DNA of 64,000 nt from Myxacorys almedinensis A. Its GTDB lineage: Bacteria > Cyanobacteriota > Cyanobacteriia > Leptolyngbyales > Leptolyngbyaceae. This document shows positions 1-8,655 of this stretch, in pieces. Position 1 is the first letter of the stretch, and each line of letters opens with the position of its first letter. The translations under genes and the position numbers were made by a program. Below the pieces are notes generated by a model. It worked only from the letters and a program-made list of their open reading frames with translations. It ran no database searches and was not told the DNA's origin. Where the stretch lies: positions 1 to 64,000 of the forward strand of contig NZ_WVIE01000003.1 of the NCBI RefSeq assembly GCF_010091945.1. Reading direction: 5' to 3'.

Positions 1-324
1 GGGCATGAGATTTTAGCATTTTCAGCCTATTGGGTTTGCCCCTTTCTTGTCCAATTCTTATCCCGAACTCAGGTTAATCTACTAGCTGCGATGCCTTCGG
101 ACTTGCACACAGCGTTGCACAACGCGCGATTGCACTAGTAGTCTGTCAACGTTGAAATGAGGGACTAAGAGTGGAGGGGTTAGAGAGTCGATGGGTGGAT
201 GGGTTGCTCAGTAATCCAGCCCATCTACCCCTCCACTCATCTACCCTTCCACTCATGCACCCATCAACTTAACGTTGACAATCTACTAACAGCAGAGTTC
301 GGATGAATGACGAGAAGGCTAACA
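1..324. other. Intergenic stretch at the left window edge
   Basis: There is no convincing coding region here. Bases 1-134 show no clear motif. The rest is occupied by copy A of the dispersed CTAG-ended repeat described separately. The stretch lies downstream of the minus-strand cryptochrome gene. Confidence 0.6.
135..289 (+). repeat. MITE-like dispersed repeat, copy A
   Basis: This non-coding element begins CTAGTAGTCTGTCAACGTT and ends with an imperfect inverted copy (AACGTTGACAATCTACTAA). Between the ends are G-rich GGGTGGATGGG-type runs, then an AGTAATC core, then complementary C-rich CCCATCTACCCC-type runs, so the whole unit can fold into a long hairpin. Three related copies occur at 18512-18624, 29045-29179 and 55792-55921, all in the opposite orientation. 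It lies downstream of the cryptochrome gene. No ORF is inside, so any movement would need a transposase supplied in trans. Confidence 0.75.
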
Positions 325-1818
325 TTACTGTCTAGGCTTGGTTTTAGAGATCTCAGACAGTGGCTGGCTCTGGTTATAAATCAGTTCATTTGCCTCGGCT
401 GATTTGAATAAGTCAACCACCGGATTAGGGTAATCCACACCTAGCCTGACGCCAAACCGAGTTTGCTCTACCTCCGTCAGTTTCCACGGCTCATGCACCT
501 GAAAAGCAGGCACATTCGCCAACTTGGGCAGCCAATGTTTTATATAGCTCCCCTGAGGATCGTAGTCTCTCGCTTGCTTGGTGATGTTAAAAAACCGGAA
601 CCCACGGGCATCATTGCCAACGCCTGCGGTGTAGTTCCAGTTGCCCCAATTGCTGCATACGTCATAGTCGATCAGCAGCGACTCAAACCATTCGGCTCCC
701 CAGCGCCAATCGATCCCAAGATTTTTGGTGAGAAAACTGGCAACATTTTGCCGACCGCGATTAGACATGTAGCCCGTCGCGGCGATTTCTTGCATGTTGG
801 CATCGACTAAGGGAAATCCGGTTTTGCCAGCACGCCAGAGATCAAATCGGGTGTCGTCTTGCTTCCATGCGATCGCTCGCCCCTGCATTCCCGAAGCCCG
901 AAAAATATCGTTCCCGTGTTTGGCGCAGATAAATCGAAAATAATCTCGCCAAAGTAGCTCAAAAATCAGCCAATAGGTCGAGTCGTTTTTAACCCGCGTT
1001 GACTCATATGCCTGCACCTCCCAGTAGATGGTGCGGGGCGATAAGCAGCCCAACGCCAGCCACGGCGAGAACTTTGAGGAATAGTCTGCACCGAGCATTC
1101 CGTTTCGCGTTTCCTTGTAAGATTTGAGGTGATCTTGCGTCCAGAAATAGTGCTTTAGCCGCGCTAATCCCTCCGTTTCCCCGCCTTTAAACCGTAAGAC
1201 AGCACGGGGATCAAACTGAGGCTGCTCTACGCCCAACTCCGCTAGGGTGGGCACCTCGCCCACTTCAACTTCTGGTAACGCCTTCAACGGCGGCGGGGCA
1301 GGAAACGTTTCGTAGACTGTCGAAGCTTTCTCGACTTGTTTGCGAAAGCTGGTATAGAGTTCTGGAACATTGTTGATCTCGAAGGGCAAGTCATCGGCGT
1401 GGTAGAGGGTATGACCCCAAAACGATTGAGTGATCACGCCAATTTTGCTCAAGACTTGCTCTAAAGCAGACTCAACCGCCCGTTCCTCAGAAGTCACTTC
1501 ACCATAGAAATAGACCGCCTGCACCTGCAACGCGATCGCAAGTTCGGGAATGATATCTTCTGGCAACCCGCGTCGGATAATCAGATCCCCTTTGAGCGCT
1601 CGCAAATTCTGCCGCAAATCTGCCACGCTTTCTCGTAAAAACTGCGCCCGATAGGCTCCTGTTTTAGGAAAGCCGCGAGAGGTTGTGCCAAACTGTCTTG
1701 GGTCAAAACAGTAAACGGGGATCACCGTTGCTCCCAACTGAAGCGCTTTTATCATCGGCTCGTGGTCTTGAAGCCGTAGGTCATTGCGATACCAAATCAG
1801 AATTCGCTGGTCTGCCAC
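325..1818 (-). CDS. DASH-type cryptochrome / photolyase-like flavoprotein
   Basis: This 497-residue protein has the two-part photolyase/cryptochrome fold. The N-terminal alpha/beta photolyase domain spans about residues 5-170 and starts ILIWYRNDLRLQDHEP. The C-terminal FAD-binding helical domain spans about 290-490 and includes WRDYFRF, TGYMSNRGRQNVASF and SNWGNWNY. The WRDYFRF segment, the RGFRFFNITKQARDYDP segment and the length near 490 residues fit the DASH subfamily, which binds FAD (often with a folate antenna) and repairs cyclobutane dimers in single-stranded DNA or acts in light signalling. The start is GTG at 1816-1818. It stands alone on the minus strand, with a repeat element downstream. 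Choice between DASH and class I CPD photolyase rests on motif recognition. Confidence 0.9.
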   Translation of the reverse strand: MADQRILIWYRNDLRLQDHEPMIKALQLGATVIPVYCFDPRQFGTTSRGFPKTGAYRAQFLRESVADLRQNLRALKGDLIIRRGLPEDIIPELAIALQVQAVYFYGEVTSEERAVESALEQVLSKIGVITQSFWGHTLYHADDLPFEINNVPELYTSFRKQVEKASTVYETFPAPPPLKALPEVEVGEVPTLAELGVEQPQFDPRAVLRFKGGETEGLARLKHYFWTQDHLKSYKETRNGMLGADYSSKFSPWLALGCLSPRTIYWEVQAYESTRVKNDSTYWLIFELLWRDYFRFICAKHGNDIFRASGMQGRAIAWKQDDTRFDLWRAGKTGFPLVDANMQEIAATGYMSNRGRQNVASFLTKNLGIDWRWGAEWFESLLIDYDVCSNWGNWNYTAGVGNDARGFRFFNITKQARDYDPQGSYIKHWLPKLANVPAFQVHEPWKLTEVEQTRFGVRLGVDYPNPVVDLFKSAEANELIYNQSQPLSEISKTKPRQ

Positions 1819-1999
1819 AGTCGCTTTCAGGGTTACGTCATCTGCGATCGTAGCGGGTTTATGAACAAAATGGCTTCATCAACGGTTCATCAATAGGTTT
1901 CTTCAAAAGAATAGAGGGCAAGCCATTTGTGTACTGCTCTGCCCTCTATTCTCTGCCATTGTCCCCTGCCGACCACTAAGAAAACTACCGTTCGTGATG

Positions 2000-2305
2000 T
2001 TAAGCGGCGGGATATGCCAGCACCACGCCTGCGATCGCTTGAGCGATGGAAGGCAGCACAACGCTCTGAACCAGATTCAGAGCTAAGAAGCCTAAAATAG
2101 GAGAAAAATCGATGCCGCCCAACGGTGGAATAATCGATCGAAAAAGATTCAAATAGGGGTCAGTGAGTTGGCTCAACAGCGCAAAAGGCTGCTTGTACCA
2201 ATCGACGGTGGGAAACCAAGTCAGCAAAATTCTGATGATTAACAAAACGGTGTAAATGCTGATAAAGCTATTCAGGGTCGTTAGCAGCAACGCTAAAGCA
2301 TCCAT
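2000..2305 (-). CDS. YggT (Ycf19-like) family membrane protein
   Basis: This small hydrophobic protein of 101 residues has two long membrane segments, about residues 3-30 and 68-95. They are separated by a polar loop containing RILLTWFPTVDWY and a DPYLNLFRSIIPPLGGIDFSPI segment. That loop is characteristic of the YggT family, whose plant and cyanobacterial members are linked to thylakoid or envelope membrane functions. The biochemical role is not settled. The start ATG at 2303-2305 is followed upstream by a short gap to the next minus-strand gene, so the two may be co-transcribed. Confidence 0.88.
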   Translation of the reverse strand: MDALALLLTTLNSFISIYTVLLIIRILLTWFPTVDWYKQPFALLSQLTDPYLNLFRSIIPPLGGIDFSPILGFLALNLVQSVVLPSIAQAIAGVVLAYPAA

Positions 2306-2387
2306 ATTTGTACTTTCCTTTAAGTGTCTAGGGGTTTCCAGAGTTGACCATAGTTTAAGCGATTCTTTGAGAAAGTGGCGAGTGGCG

Positions 2388-2726
2388 CTAGGAATCTTCC
2401 GTCATCGAATTTTCCCGATCCGGATCTATCGCTCGACCGTTGACGTTTCCTAGCTGCTGCCGCACATCGTCAATGGCAGTATTGAGTTGGGCAATCTTAT
2501 CTTCCAAACTCTGGCGAGCTAGCTCGATATTTTGCTCAGACGAGGCTCGTAACGTGCGCTTTCTAGCTTTTAGCGTTTTCCCCGAAGACGATTCAGACGT
2601 GAGCAACGGCTCTTCGGTTGTTTCGTCAGCAGCGCGCGTGAGCAGCGCACCCAAAACTCCGCCCACGATGCCCCCCGCGATCGCGCCTAGAAAAAACCCA
2701 CTTGAAAAGTTATCTTGTTGACTCAT
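2388..2726 (-). CDS. Small glycine-zipper membrane protein (YtxH-like)
   Basis: The ORF is open from 2771, but the ATG at 2724-2726 gives MSQQDNFSSGFFLGAIAGG and puts a membrane-spanning glycine zipper right at the N terminus, as in YtxH-type proteins, so I prefer the 112-residue form. After the single hydrophobic segment (about residues 9-30, rich in GxxxG) comes a polar stretch and then a helical, probably coiled-coil segment near residues 60-95 (QNIELARQSLEDKIAQLNTA). The C terminus is acidic. Function is unknown; a single-pass membrane anchor with a soluble helix is all that can be inferred. Confidence 0.7.
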   Translation of the reverse strand: MSQQDNFSSGFFLGAIAGGIVGGVLGALLTRAADETTEEPLLTSESSSGKTLKARKRTLRASSEQNIELARQSLEDKIAQLNTAIDDVRQQLGNVNGRAIDPDRENSMTEDS

Positions 2727-2965
2727 AGCTGACCCAAGATTCTTCCTCTTATTGTATCGATTGTGGGTCACTCATTACTCTCGGAAAAAAGATTTTTGTG
2801 GGGTGTCAATCCATTTTGCCAGCCCAGTGACCTGTTTTTAGCTAGGATATCGCGAGGCAAAATGGTTCTGCCTGCTGGCTCAATCTGTCGTGGTTTGTCC
2901 GGAATTCTTTGCGCTAATCGCTCTCATGTCTTCCAGTCTCAACTTAAAGGCATCTCAGCAAACTA

Positions 2966-3940
2966 TCAACGGCGCGGCTTGAGCAAGGTTTGAGCATCAG
3001 CACTCAGAGGAATAATTCCTCCCGGATTTAGGGGAAACAGATTTCCGTAATAGTCGCGTTTTACAGCCTCTAAATCGCAGGTATTTTCGACTCCTGGTAG
3101 GTGATATAAATGGCGTAGATAACTGCCAAGATTTGAGTAATCCTCAATGCGGCGAAGGCTGCATTTGAATAGCCCAAAATAAGCCACATCAAATCGAAAT
3201 AGGGTTGTGAAAAGCCTGATGTCTGCAAGCGTTAGCGTCTCTCCACACAGGTAAGGCTGAGTGCCCAGCACCCTATCGATCTCATCTAACGTAGCAAACA
3301 GTTCACGACATGCTATTTCATACGCTTCTTGCGTTTGAGCAAACCCGCATCGATAGACTCCATTGTTTACCGCGTGATAAATCTTATCGTTCCAGATTTC
3401 AATCTTTTCGCGTAGTGATTCTGGATATAAATCTAGCTCTGGATGCGTGGAAAAATCGGTAAAATTGCCGTTTAACATTACAATGATTTCTGCACTTTCA
3501 TTGTTTACGATAGAATTGGTTTTAGTGTCCCACAAAACTGGAACAGTGCATCGCCCTTTGTAATCAGATTTTGCAAGGTGATAGATTTCTGCTAATGTGC
3601 GACACCCATACTCTGGTGTGTCTAAAATCCACCCGCCTTCTACCGGGGAAGGGGAGACAAGAGAGACTGCGATCGCAGCTTCTAAGCCTTTTAGCGATCG
3701 CACAACCAACGTCCGATGTGCCCAGGGGCAACTCATGCCCACAAATAGTTTGTAGCGCCCTGACGCAGGCGGGTAGAGCGCATCGGGATCGGGGCTGATG
3801 GTGTTTCTAAACTCGCTGGCAGGGCGGGTATACTCCCCCGATGGCGATCGCGGCGCGAGGTTAGACATCATCACATGCCATAGGGTTGTCCACACAAATT
3901 TGCCCGATTGAATCACCAGTTTTGGAGGAAGTTTTGCCAT
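2966..3940 (-). CDS. Glutathione S-transferase, glutathionyl-hydroquinone reductase type (Xi class)
   Basis: This 324-residue protein has the catalytic motif GMSCPWAHRT at about residues 68-77, with Cys71 as the expected redox residue. Upstream is the SEFRNTISPDPDALYP segment seen in YqjG/ECM4-type enzymes, and a helical GST C-terminal domain (YLCGETLTLADIRLFTTLFRFD) lies around residues 220-250. Members reduce glutathionyl-hydroquinones using glutathione and are cytosolic. The length, about 320 residues, matches this class and is much longer than ordinary GSTs. The gene begins four bases after the end of the upstream glycosyltransferase, so the two are probably in one transcript, although no functional link is obvious. 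Confidence 0.85.
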   Translation of the reverse strand: MAKLPPKLVIQSGKFVWTTLWHVMMSNLAPRSPSGEYTRPASEFRNTISPDPDALYPPASGRYKLFVGMSCPWAHRTLVVRSLKGLEAAIAVSLVSPSPVEGGWILDTPEYGCRTLAEIYHLAKSDYKGRCTVPVLWDTKTNSIVNNESAEIIVMLNGNFTDFSTHPELDLYPESLREKIEIWNDKIYHAVNNGVYRCGFAQTQEAYEIACRELFATLDEIDRVLGTQPYLCGETLTLADIRLFTTLFRFDVAYFGLFKCSLRRIEDYSNLGSYLRHLYHLPGVENTCDLEAVKRDYYGNLFPLNPGGIIPLSADAQTLLKPRR

Positions 3941-3944
3941 GATG

Positions 3945-4946
3945 CTATCCGCGAGACCGGAGCTTTTTCTTTAGCTTAGCGAACAGAGTTTGCGATCGCA
4001 GGTTCAGCACTCTGATCGGGGTTAGCTCGGCAATATCTGAGGGGTGCTTTTGGGAGTGGTCAAAAAACTCATTGACTTCTTGCAAAATCACTGCAAGTCT
4101 TTTTGTAATAGCATCGGTTCGATGATGGTTTAGAACTGCATCGGGTAACGCATTCGGCGCAAAATTATCAATGCAATTTACAATACGATGCCCATCAAAA
4201 TCTGTCGAATAGCCTGCGATTTTATAGCAGTTAAAGCCCGGATCTAAATAATCTGACAGCCCACCATTGACGCTTGAAAACACCTGACAGCCGCACGCGA
4301 TCGCTTCCATAGGTTGCAAGCCAAACCCTTCACTCACCCCCTGCTGTGCCCAATATTCTGCTGAGTCGTAGAGATAAACTTTTGTACGATTAAATAGCGT
4401 TGAAAGACTGTCAACGTGAGTATCAATCACGCAGACACGACATCGCTGCTGCAATGCTGGAATGAGTTGATGTAATAAATAGCGCGATGATTTGCGAGTG
4501 TGAACCAACACATCGATATTGCGATCGCAATTAAAGTTGCTAAATTCATCAGAAATTTGATTGGGAAGATAATAAATCAAAGAATGGGGCGATCGCTGTC
4601 CCCAATATCCCATCGTGTTACGGCTCACTGCCATGATCGGAATCTTAGCCGAAAGCCGAAAGCCATATTCAGCACTGTGAGCATGGTACAAGACGTGGTG
4701 ATGCTTTAGCCGAGCCACTAGCTTGGGCACATCAAATCCCCAACTTGCCACAAAAATCACGTCATCTAACGTGGGTTGCTGCAACACATCGTCTAAAAAT
4801 AGGGTGTCGGGTTCTCGTTGCCGATAGGTGACAATTTTTGACGCACAAATCGGCTGAGCCAGAGCCAGGGTTTTTAACTCGGCAAACAATCCACCGCAGG
4901 CAAACTTTTGAGTTGTTCCTGGAAGCAAAAAATACAGCGATCGCAT
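3945..4946 (-). CDS. Glycosyltransferase, GT4-like
   Basis: The protein is 333 residues long from the ATG at 4944-4946; an in-frame start nine codons upstream is less likely. The C-terminal half holds the retaining-glycosyltransferase EX7E motif (EGFGLQPME) followed by AIACGCQVFSSVNGGLSDYL, typical of the nucleotide-sugar binding half of GT-B enzymes. The N-terminal half is poorly conserved but contains a Rossmann-like VIFVASWGFDVPKLVARL segment. The acceptor is unknown. It is the upstream member of a tight pair with the GST-like gene (gap of four bases) and is isolated from the large polysaccharide cluster further right. Confidence 0.75.
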   Translation of the reverse strand: MRSLYFLLPGTTQKFACGGLFAELKTLALAQPICASKIVTYRQREPDTLFLDDVLQQPTLDDVIFVASWGFDVPKLVARLKHHHVLYHAHSAEYGFRLSAKIPIMAVSRNTMGYWGQRSPHSLIYYLPNQISDEFSNFNCDRNIDVLVHTRKSSRYLLHQLIPALQQRCRVCVIDTHVDSLSTLFNRTKVYLYDSAEYWAQQGVSEGFGLQPMEAIACGCQVFSSVNGGLSDYLDPGFNCYKIAGYSTDFDGHRIVNCIDNFAPNALPDAVLNHHRTDAITKRLAVILQEVNEFFDHSQKHPSDIAELTPIRVLNLRSQTLFAKLKKKLRSRG

Positions 4947-5043
4947 CTCGTCTGACCTCAACACACTGCCCACAAATCAGCTTACAACGGTAGCATCAAG
5001 AGCGCGCATTGCCACTGAACTGAGCATCATTTCCATAACGCGG

Positions 5044-5412
5044 CTATGGTGCGATCGCGTGCTGCTTCAACTCATCAAGCGACATATATTCAACCGCTGC
5101 TGCATGGGTCGATTCCAGCACCACCGGAGGCGCAACCCCTGCATCTAGCGCTTCCTTCCAGCGAGAGGCACACAAACACCAGCGATCTCCCGGTTTGAGT
5201 CCCGGAAAATCGAACATGGGCACGGGTGTAATCAAGTCGTTTCCCCGTACTTTGCTAAATTCTAGAAATTCTTCGGTCACTTGAGCGCACACAACATGGA
5301 TTCCCACATCTCCTGCACCTGTGCTGCACACGCCATCGCGGTAGTAGCCCGTCATTGGGGATGTGCAACAGACTTCTAACGTACCGCCGAGCACATTTTT
5401 TCCTTGAGTCAT
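5044..5412 (-). CDS. DUF2237 family protein
   Basis: This short soluble protein of 122 residues has the conserved features NVLGGTLEVC, TGYYRDGVCSTG, HVVCAQVTEEFLEFSK, GNDLITP and PGLKPGDRWCLCASRWKEA, which identify the DUF2237 family. The several conserved cysteines suggest metal or redox chemistry, but no activity is established. The start is the ATG at 5410-5412. It lies about 100 bp upstream of the minus-strand glycosyltransferase and could share its transcript. Confidence 0.85.
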   Translation of the reverse strand: MTQGKNVLGGTLEVCCTSPMTGYYRDGVCSTGAGDVGIHVVCAQVTEEFLEFSKVRGNDLITPVPMFDFPGLKPGDRWCLCASRWKEALDAGVAPPVVLESTHAAAVEYMSLDELKQHAIAP

Positions 5413-5453
5413 GGTAGTGGTAAACCTAGGGTGATTCTCTGCTCATTCACTTT

Positions 5454-5492
5454 AAATCAAAGATCTAAATCAAAGATCTAAATCAAAGATCT
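5454..5492. repeat. Tandem repeat, 3 x 13 bp
   Basis: Three perfect head-to-tail copies of AAATCAAAGATCT lie just upstream of the DUF2237 gene start. Each unit contains a BglII-type AGATCT palindrome. The repeat could vary in copy number by slippage and may influence the DUF2237 promoter, which should lie in this interval. Confidence 0.9.
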
Positions 5493-5685
5493 GTCAGAGT
5501 TCGTCCTCCGCCGTTCTAAATCGTCGGCTCGTGCAGGGAGAAAAATCGGAGGAGCTTTAGTCAACTCGCGCGATCGCTCCCTGATGGGGTAGCTGGTAAA
5601 TGATCTCAAAAAAGTTAGAGCATTTATCCGGATAGGCTCTGTACCTTTAGGAATAGTGGAATGGTAGATGCACCCTGATTATTCA

Positions 5686-5709
5686 CCCTGGCTTCGGCTG
5701 GGGTTTTTT
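5686..5709 (+). terminator. Orphan intrinsic terminator-like hairpin
   Basis: CCCTGGC-TTCG-GCTGGGG forms a seven-pair stem (two G-T pairs) capped by a stable TTCG tetraloop and followed by six T residues. This is a good rho-independent terminator on the plus strand. The nearest plus-strand gene starts downstream at 6701 and both flanking genes are on the minus strand, so it has no obvious protein-coding client. Confidence 0.6.
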
Positions 5710-5784
5710 ATTGGCAATTTCCCTGCTTCGCCCGCTCCCGTTTGATTTAACTCCACCCGCTTTCTAGGCGACGCCAGTGATACG

Positions 5785-6414
5785 TCATAACAAGCTTTTG
5801 ACTGCTTCCTTAAGCCAATCATACAGACTGGTTCCTCCGACTACCAAGGCGTAAAGAATCGACAGACTGAGCGTTGCTCCCATCAGGCAAACCACCAGCC
5901 CTGCTAGGCTAATCGCGCCATCATCGTCTAGCAAGCCAAACCCTGTGACGAAAATACCCATCGCAGGCAGCGTGTTGGTTCCCGGAATCGGAATCATCAT
6001 CGAAATTGCCATCAGCGCGATCGCAAGCCCCAACACCGCTCGCCCAGCGCGGCTTGTACAAACAGGCGTCAGGCGCGGCTTTGAGAAATGCTCAATGCGA
6101 CGGAGCCACGGAATTCCAGACTTGACAACGCTTTGCAACCGACCCAGCGCGATCGAGTGACTCAGCACTCGTTGAGGCAGCCACGGGCTTCGAGACCCAA
6201 CGATTAACTGAACTGCCAACAAAAAGATCACCACTCCAAACGGGACAGAATATCCCGGTGCGGGCACAGGCAAGGCTGACGGCAGCGACAGCAAAACCAG
6301 CAGAAACCCAAACGTCCGTTCCCCGGCAAGGCTCAGTACGTCAGACAGGGTGATCCGCTCCGAGGGCGGTTCTTCAAAGAAAAAACGATGGAGGTCTTTA
6401 GAAAGTCGAGCCAT
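5785..6414 (-). CDS. ExoD-type exopolysaccharide synthesis membrane protein
   Basis: This 209-residue polytopic membrane protein starts with a polar segment (LSKDLHRFFFEEPPSERITLSDVLSLAGER shortened here to the ERITLSDVLSLAGER part). Hydrophobic segments follow, including FGFLLVLLSLPSALPVPAPG, VPFGVVIFLLAVQLIVG, VLGLAIALMAISMMIPIPG and GLVVCLMGATLSLSILYALV. The PAPGYS and PIPGTNTLPAMGIF loops are hallmarks of the ExoD family, named after a rhizobial exopolysaccharide gene. Its role in cyanobacteria is not established. The start is the ATG at 6412-6414, divergent from dnaG. Confidence 0.85.
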   Translation of the reverse strand: MARLSKDLHRFFFEEPPSERITLSDVLSLAGERTFGFLLVLLSLPSALPVPAPGYSVPFGVVIFLLAVQLIVGSRSPWLPQRVLSHSIALGRLQSVVKSGIPWLRRIEHFSKPRLTPVCTSRAGRAVLGLAIALMAISMMIPIPGTNTLPAMGIFVTGFGLLDDDGAISLAGLVVCLMGATLSLSILYALVVGGTSLYDWLKEAVKSLL

Positions 6415-6624
6415 GGGGTTAGGGGTTGTAGGGGTTGGAGAGAGTTGGGCTGGGGTGGCATAATCCTACGGGATTGTAGCTCATTCTGATGGGAGAACGA
6501 ATCAGCGATCGCTGAGGTTTTAGAGAGGTGCTACAGATAGCGTTAAATATGCTTAAATAGCAATATATTCGCCATTTGTAGCGTATCTTAGGAGCAGTCC
6601 TGTCCTTTACACGCTAGCGTTAAA

Positions 6625-6653
6625 TTGCTAGATTAAAGTGTAAATGTACTAAT
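6625..6653 (+). promoter_or_regulatory. Possible sigma70-type promoter for dnaG
   Basis: TTGCTA and ACTAAT are 17 bp apart, each matching four of six consensus positions, and lie about 50 bp ahead of the dnaG ATG. This is a weak match in an AT-rich interval and is offered only as a candidate. Confidence 0.25.
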
Positions 6654-6700
6654 TTGCGGCTCATGCATCGTCCTCGAACGCTCTTCACCCTCGCCCTCCT

Positions 6701-8608
6701 ATGAATGTTCCTCGTTTGCATCCAGACACCATCGAGCAAGTCAAACAAAGAGCCGATATTGTAGATGTCGTCTCTGAGCATGTCGTGCTAAAGAAGCAAG
6801 GCAAGGATTTTGTAGGCTTGTGCCCGTTTCACGATGATAAGTCTCCGAGCTTTAGCGTTAGCCCCAGCAAACAGTTTTACTATTGCTTTAGCTGCGGAGC
6901 AGGAGGAAATGCGGTCAAATTTTTGATGGAACTGGGCAAACGCAACTTTGGCGACGTTATTTTAGAGTTAGCCAAAAAATATCAAATTTCGGTACAAACG
7001 CTTCAAGTTGAGGAACGGCAAGAACTTCAGCGGCAGCTTTCGGTGCGCGAGCAGCTTTACGAAATTCTCGCGATCGCGGCTAAATTTTATGAACACGCCC
7101 TCCATCAATCAGGTGGGCGCGCTGCGTTGACCTATCTGCGAGACGATCGCAAGCTCAGTGCTGCCACGATTGGGCAGTTTGGGTTGGGGTACGCTCCGGG
7201 GGGGTGGGAGACGCTGCACAACTATTTGGTAGAGCAAAAAAAATATCCCGTGGCGCTGGTTGAGCAAGCCGGATTGGTCGTTCCTCGAAAAACCGGAGAT
7301 GGATATTACGATCGATTCCGCGATCGCTTGATCATTCCGATTCACGATCTGCAAGGGCGCGTGATTGGCTTTGGTGGTCGTACCCTGAGCAATGAGCAGC
7401 CAAAATATTTGAACTCGCCCGAAACCGAGCTATTTGATAAAGGAAAAACCTTATTTGGGTTGGACAAGGCGCGGGCTGCGATCGCAAAACGCGACCAAGC
7501 CGTCGTTGTTGAAGGTTATTTTGACGTAATCGCCCTGCATACGGCTGGGATCACTAACGCGGTTGCGTCCCTGGGAACCGCTCTCAGCATGGCTCAAGTC
7601 CGGCAACTCTTGCGCTATAGCGAATCGAAGCGCGTGGTCTTTAATTTCGACGCCGATCGCGCCGGAGTCCAAGCGGCAGAGCGCGCGATCGGGGAAGTCG
7701 CCGCCCTTGCTTATCAAGGAGAAGTACGGCTACATGTGCTCAACATTCCCGATGGCAAAGATCCCGACGATTTTCTTCAGTCTCATTCTGCCAACGACTA
7801 TCAAGCCCTGCTGGACGACGCTCCCTTGTGGATCGATTGGCAAATTCAACAAGTCTTGCTGCACAAAGATTTGAAGCAGGCAGATCACTTTGAGCAGGCA
7901 GCAGTCGAGATTGTGTCTTTGCTGGGCAATCTTCCAAATCCCAACTTGAGAACTCACTACATTCAACATGCGGCTGAATTGCTCAGTCAAAATAACAGCC
8001 GACTCATGCCTCAAATTGAGGAAAACTTGCGGCTTCAGGTGCGAGGGCAACGGTGGCACGGGCGATCGCAGAAATGGCAAACTCCCGGCGATCGCACCCT
8101 GCTCGAAGAATGCGAATCTCAACTGCTGCGAATTTATCTCCAGTCTCCAGAGCATCGCTCCCTGATTACAGAAGCGTTAGAGGCTCAAGATTTAGACTTT
8201 AGCTTGTCGCACCATCGCTTCTTGTGGCGGCAAATTCAGGAGATTCAAACAGATCATCAGCCCCAAAATCTAATGGAACGACTGCGCGATCGCTGTACCG
8301 AGTTTCCCCGCGAAATGAATCAAGTCTATGCGCTGTTTGAGCTAGACGAAAAAACGCAACTCGATGTGTTGCGATCGCCTTTGGTGATTCGATCTGCTCT
8401 AGCCGGAATGGAGCAAGTCATGTGCGACAAGCGCCGTCGCCATTTTCTAGACCTATGGAAAGTCACCGATTGTGTGGCAACTCCAGAGCTAGGACAGTAC
8501 TACGTTCAGAAGATGCAGGCAGAAGAACAGCGACTCAGAGAACTCGATCGCCAACGCCGCACAAATTTTGTCGATCTCGTAAAAGTTCCTCTGGAGCAGT
8601 CTATCTAA
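6701..8608 (+). CDS. dnaG: DNA primase
   Basis: The 635-residue protein makes RNA primers for replication. The N-terminal CHC2 zinc-binding domain has ligands Cys40, His43, Cys61 and Cys64, in the pattern CPFHDDKSPSFSV ... YYCFSCGAGGN. The catalytic core follows, with RFRDRLIIPIHDLQGRVIGFGGR and LNSPETELFDKG. The TOPRIM metal site is seen as VVVEGYFDVIALH and FNFDADRAG around residues 268-325. The C-terminal third is the less conserved DnaB-interacting region. Length and domain order are normal. The ATG at 6701 follows an AT-rich upstream region, and the gene is divergent from exoD. Confidence 0.97.
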   Translation: MNVPRLHPDTIEQVKQRADIVDVVSEHVVLKKQGKDFVGLCPFHDDKSPSFSVSPSKQFYYCFSCGAGGNAVKFLMELGKRNFGDVILELAKKYQISVQTLQVEERQELQRQLSVREQLYEILAIAAKFYEHALHQSGGRAALTYLRDDRKLSAATIGQFGLGYAPGGWETLHNYLVEQKKYPVALVEQAGLVVPRKTGDGYYDRFRDRLIIPIHDLQGRVIGFGGRTLSNEQPKYLNSPETELFDKGKTLFGLDKARAAIAKRDQAVVVEGYFDVIALHTAGITNAVASLGTALSMAQVRQLLRYSESKRVVFNFDADRAGVQAAERAIGEVAALAYQGEVRLHVLNIPDGKDPDDFLQSHSANDYQALLDDAPLWIDWQIQQVLLHKDLKQADHFEQAAVEIVSLLGNLPNPNLRTHYIQHAAELLSQNNSRLMPQIEENLRLQVRGQRWHGRSQKWQTPGDRTLLEECESQLLRIYLQSPEHRSLITEALEAQDLDFSLSHHRFLWRQIQEIQTDHQPQNLMERLRDRCTEFPREMNQVYALFELDEKTQLDVLRSPLVIRSALAGMEQVMCDKRRRHFLDLWKVTDCVATPELGQYYVQKMQAEEQRLRELDRQRRTNFVDLVKVPLEQSI

Positions 8609-8655
8609 TCACAAAACTGCTGAGCCACAGTACAGCTTAATTGAGTTACAAGGCA

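Larger units (their letters stand above)
5413..5784. other. Intergenic stretch with tandem repeat and a plus-strand terminator
   Basis: No gene is visible in these 372 bases. They hold a 3 x 13 bp tandem repeat at the left and a terminator-like hairpin at 5686-5709 read on the plus strand, although no plus-strand gene lies upstream. A short untranslated RNA is therefore possible but unproven. Confidence 0.5.

Noticed and set aside
6421-6470. G-rich stretch AGGGGTTGTAGGGGTTGG as a fifth copy of the dispersed repeat
   Set aside because: The G-rich run resembles the repeat interior, but neither CTAG/TGTCAA end is present.
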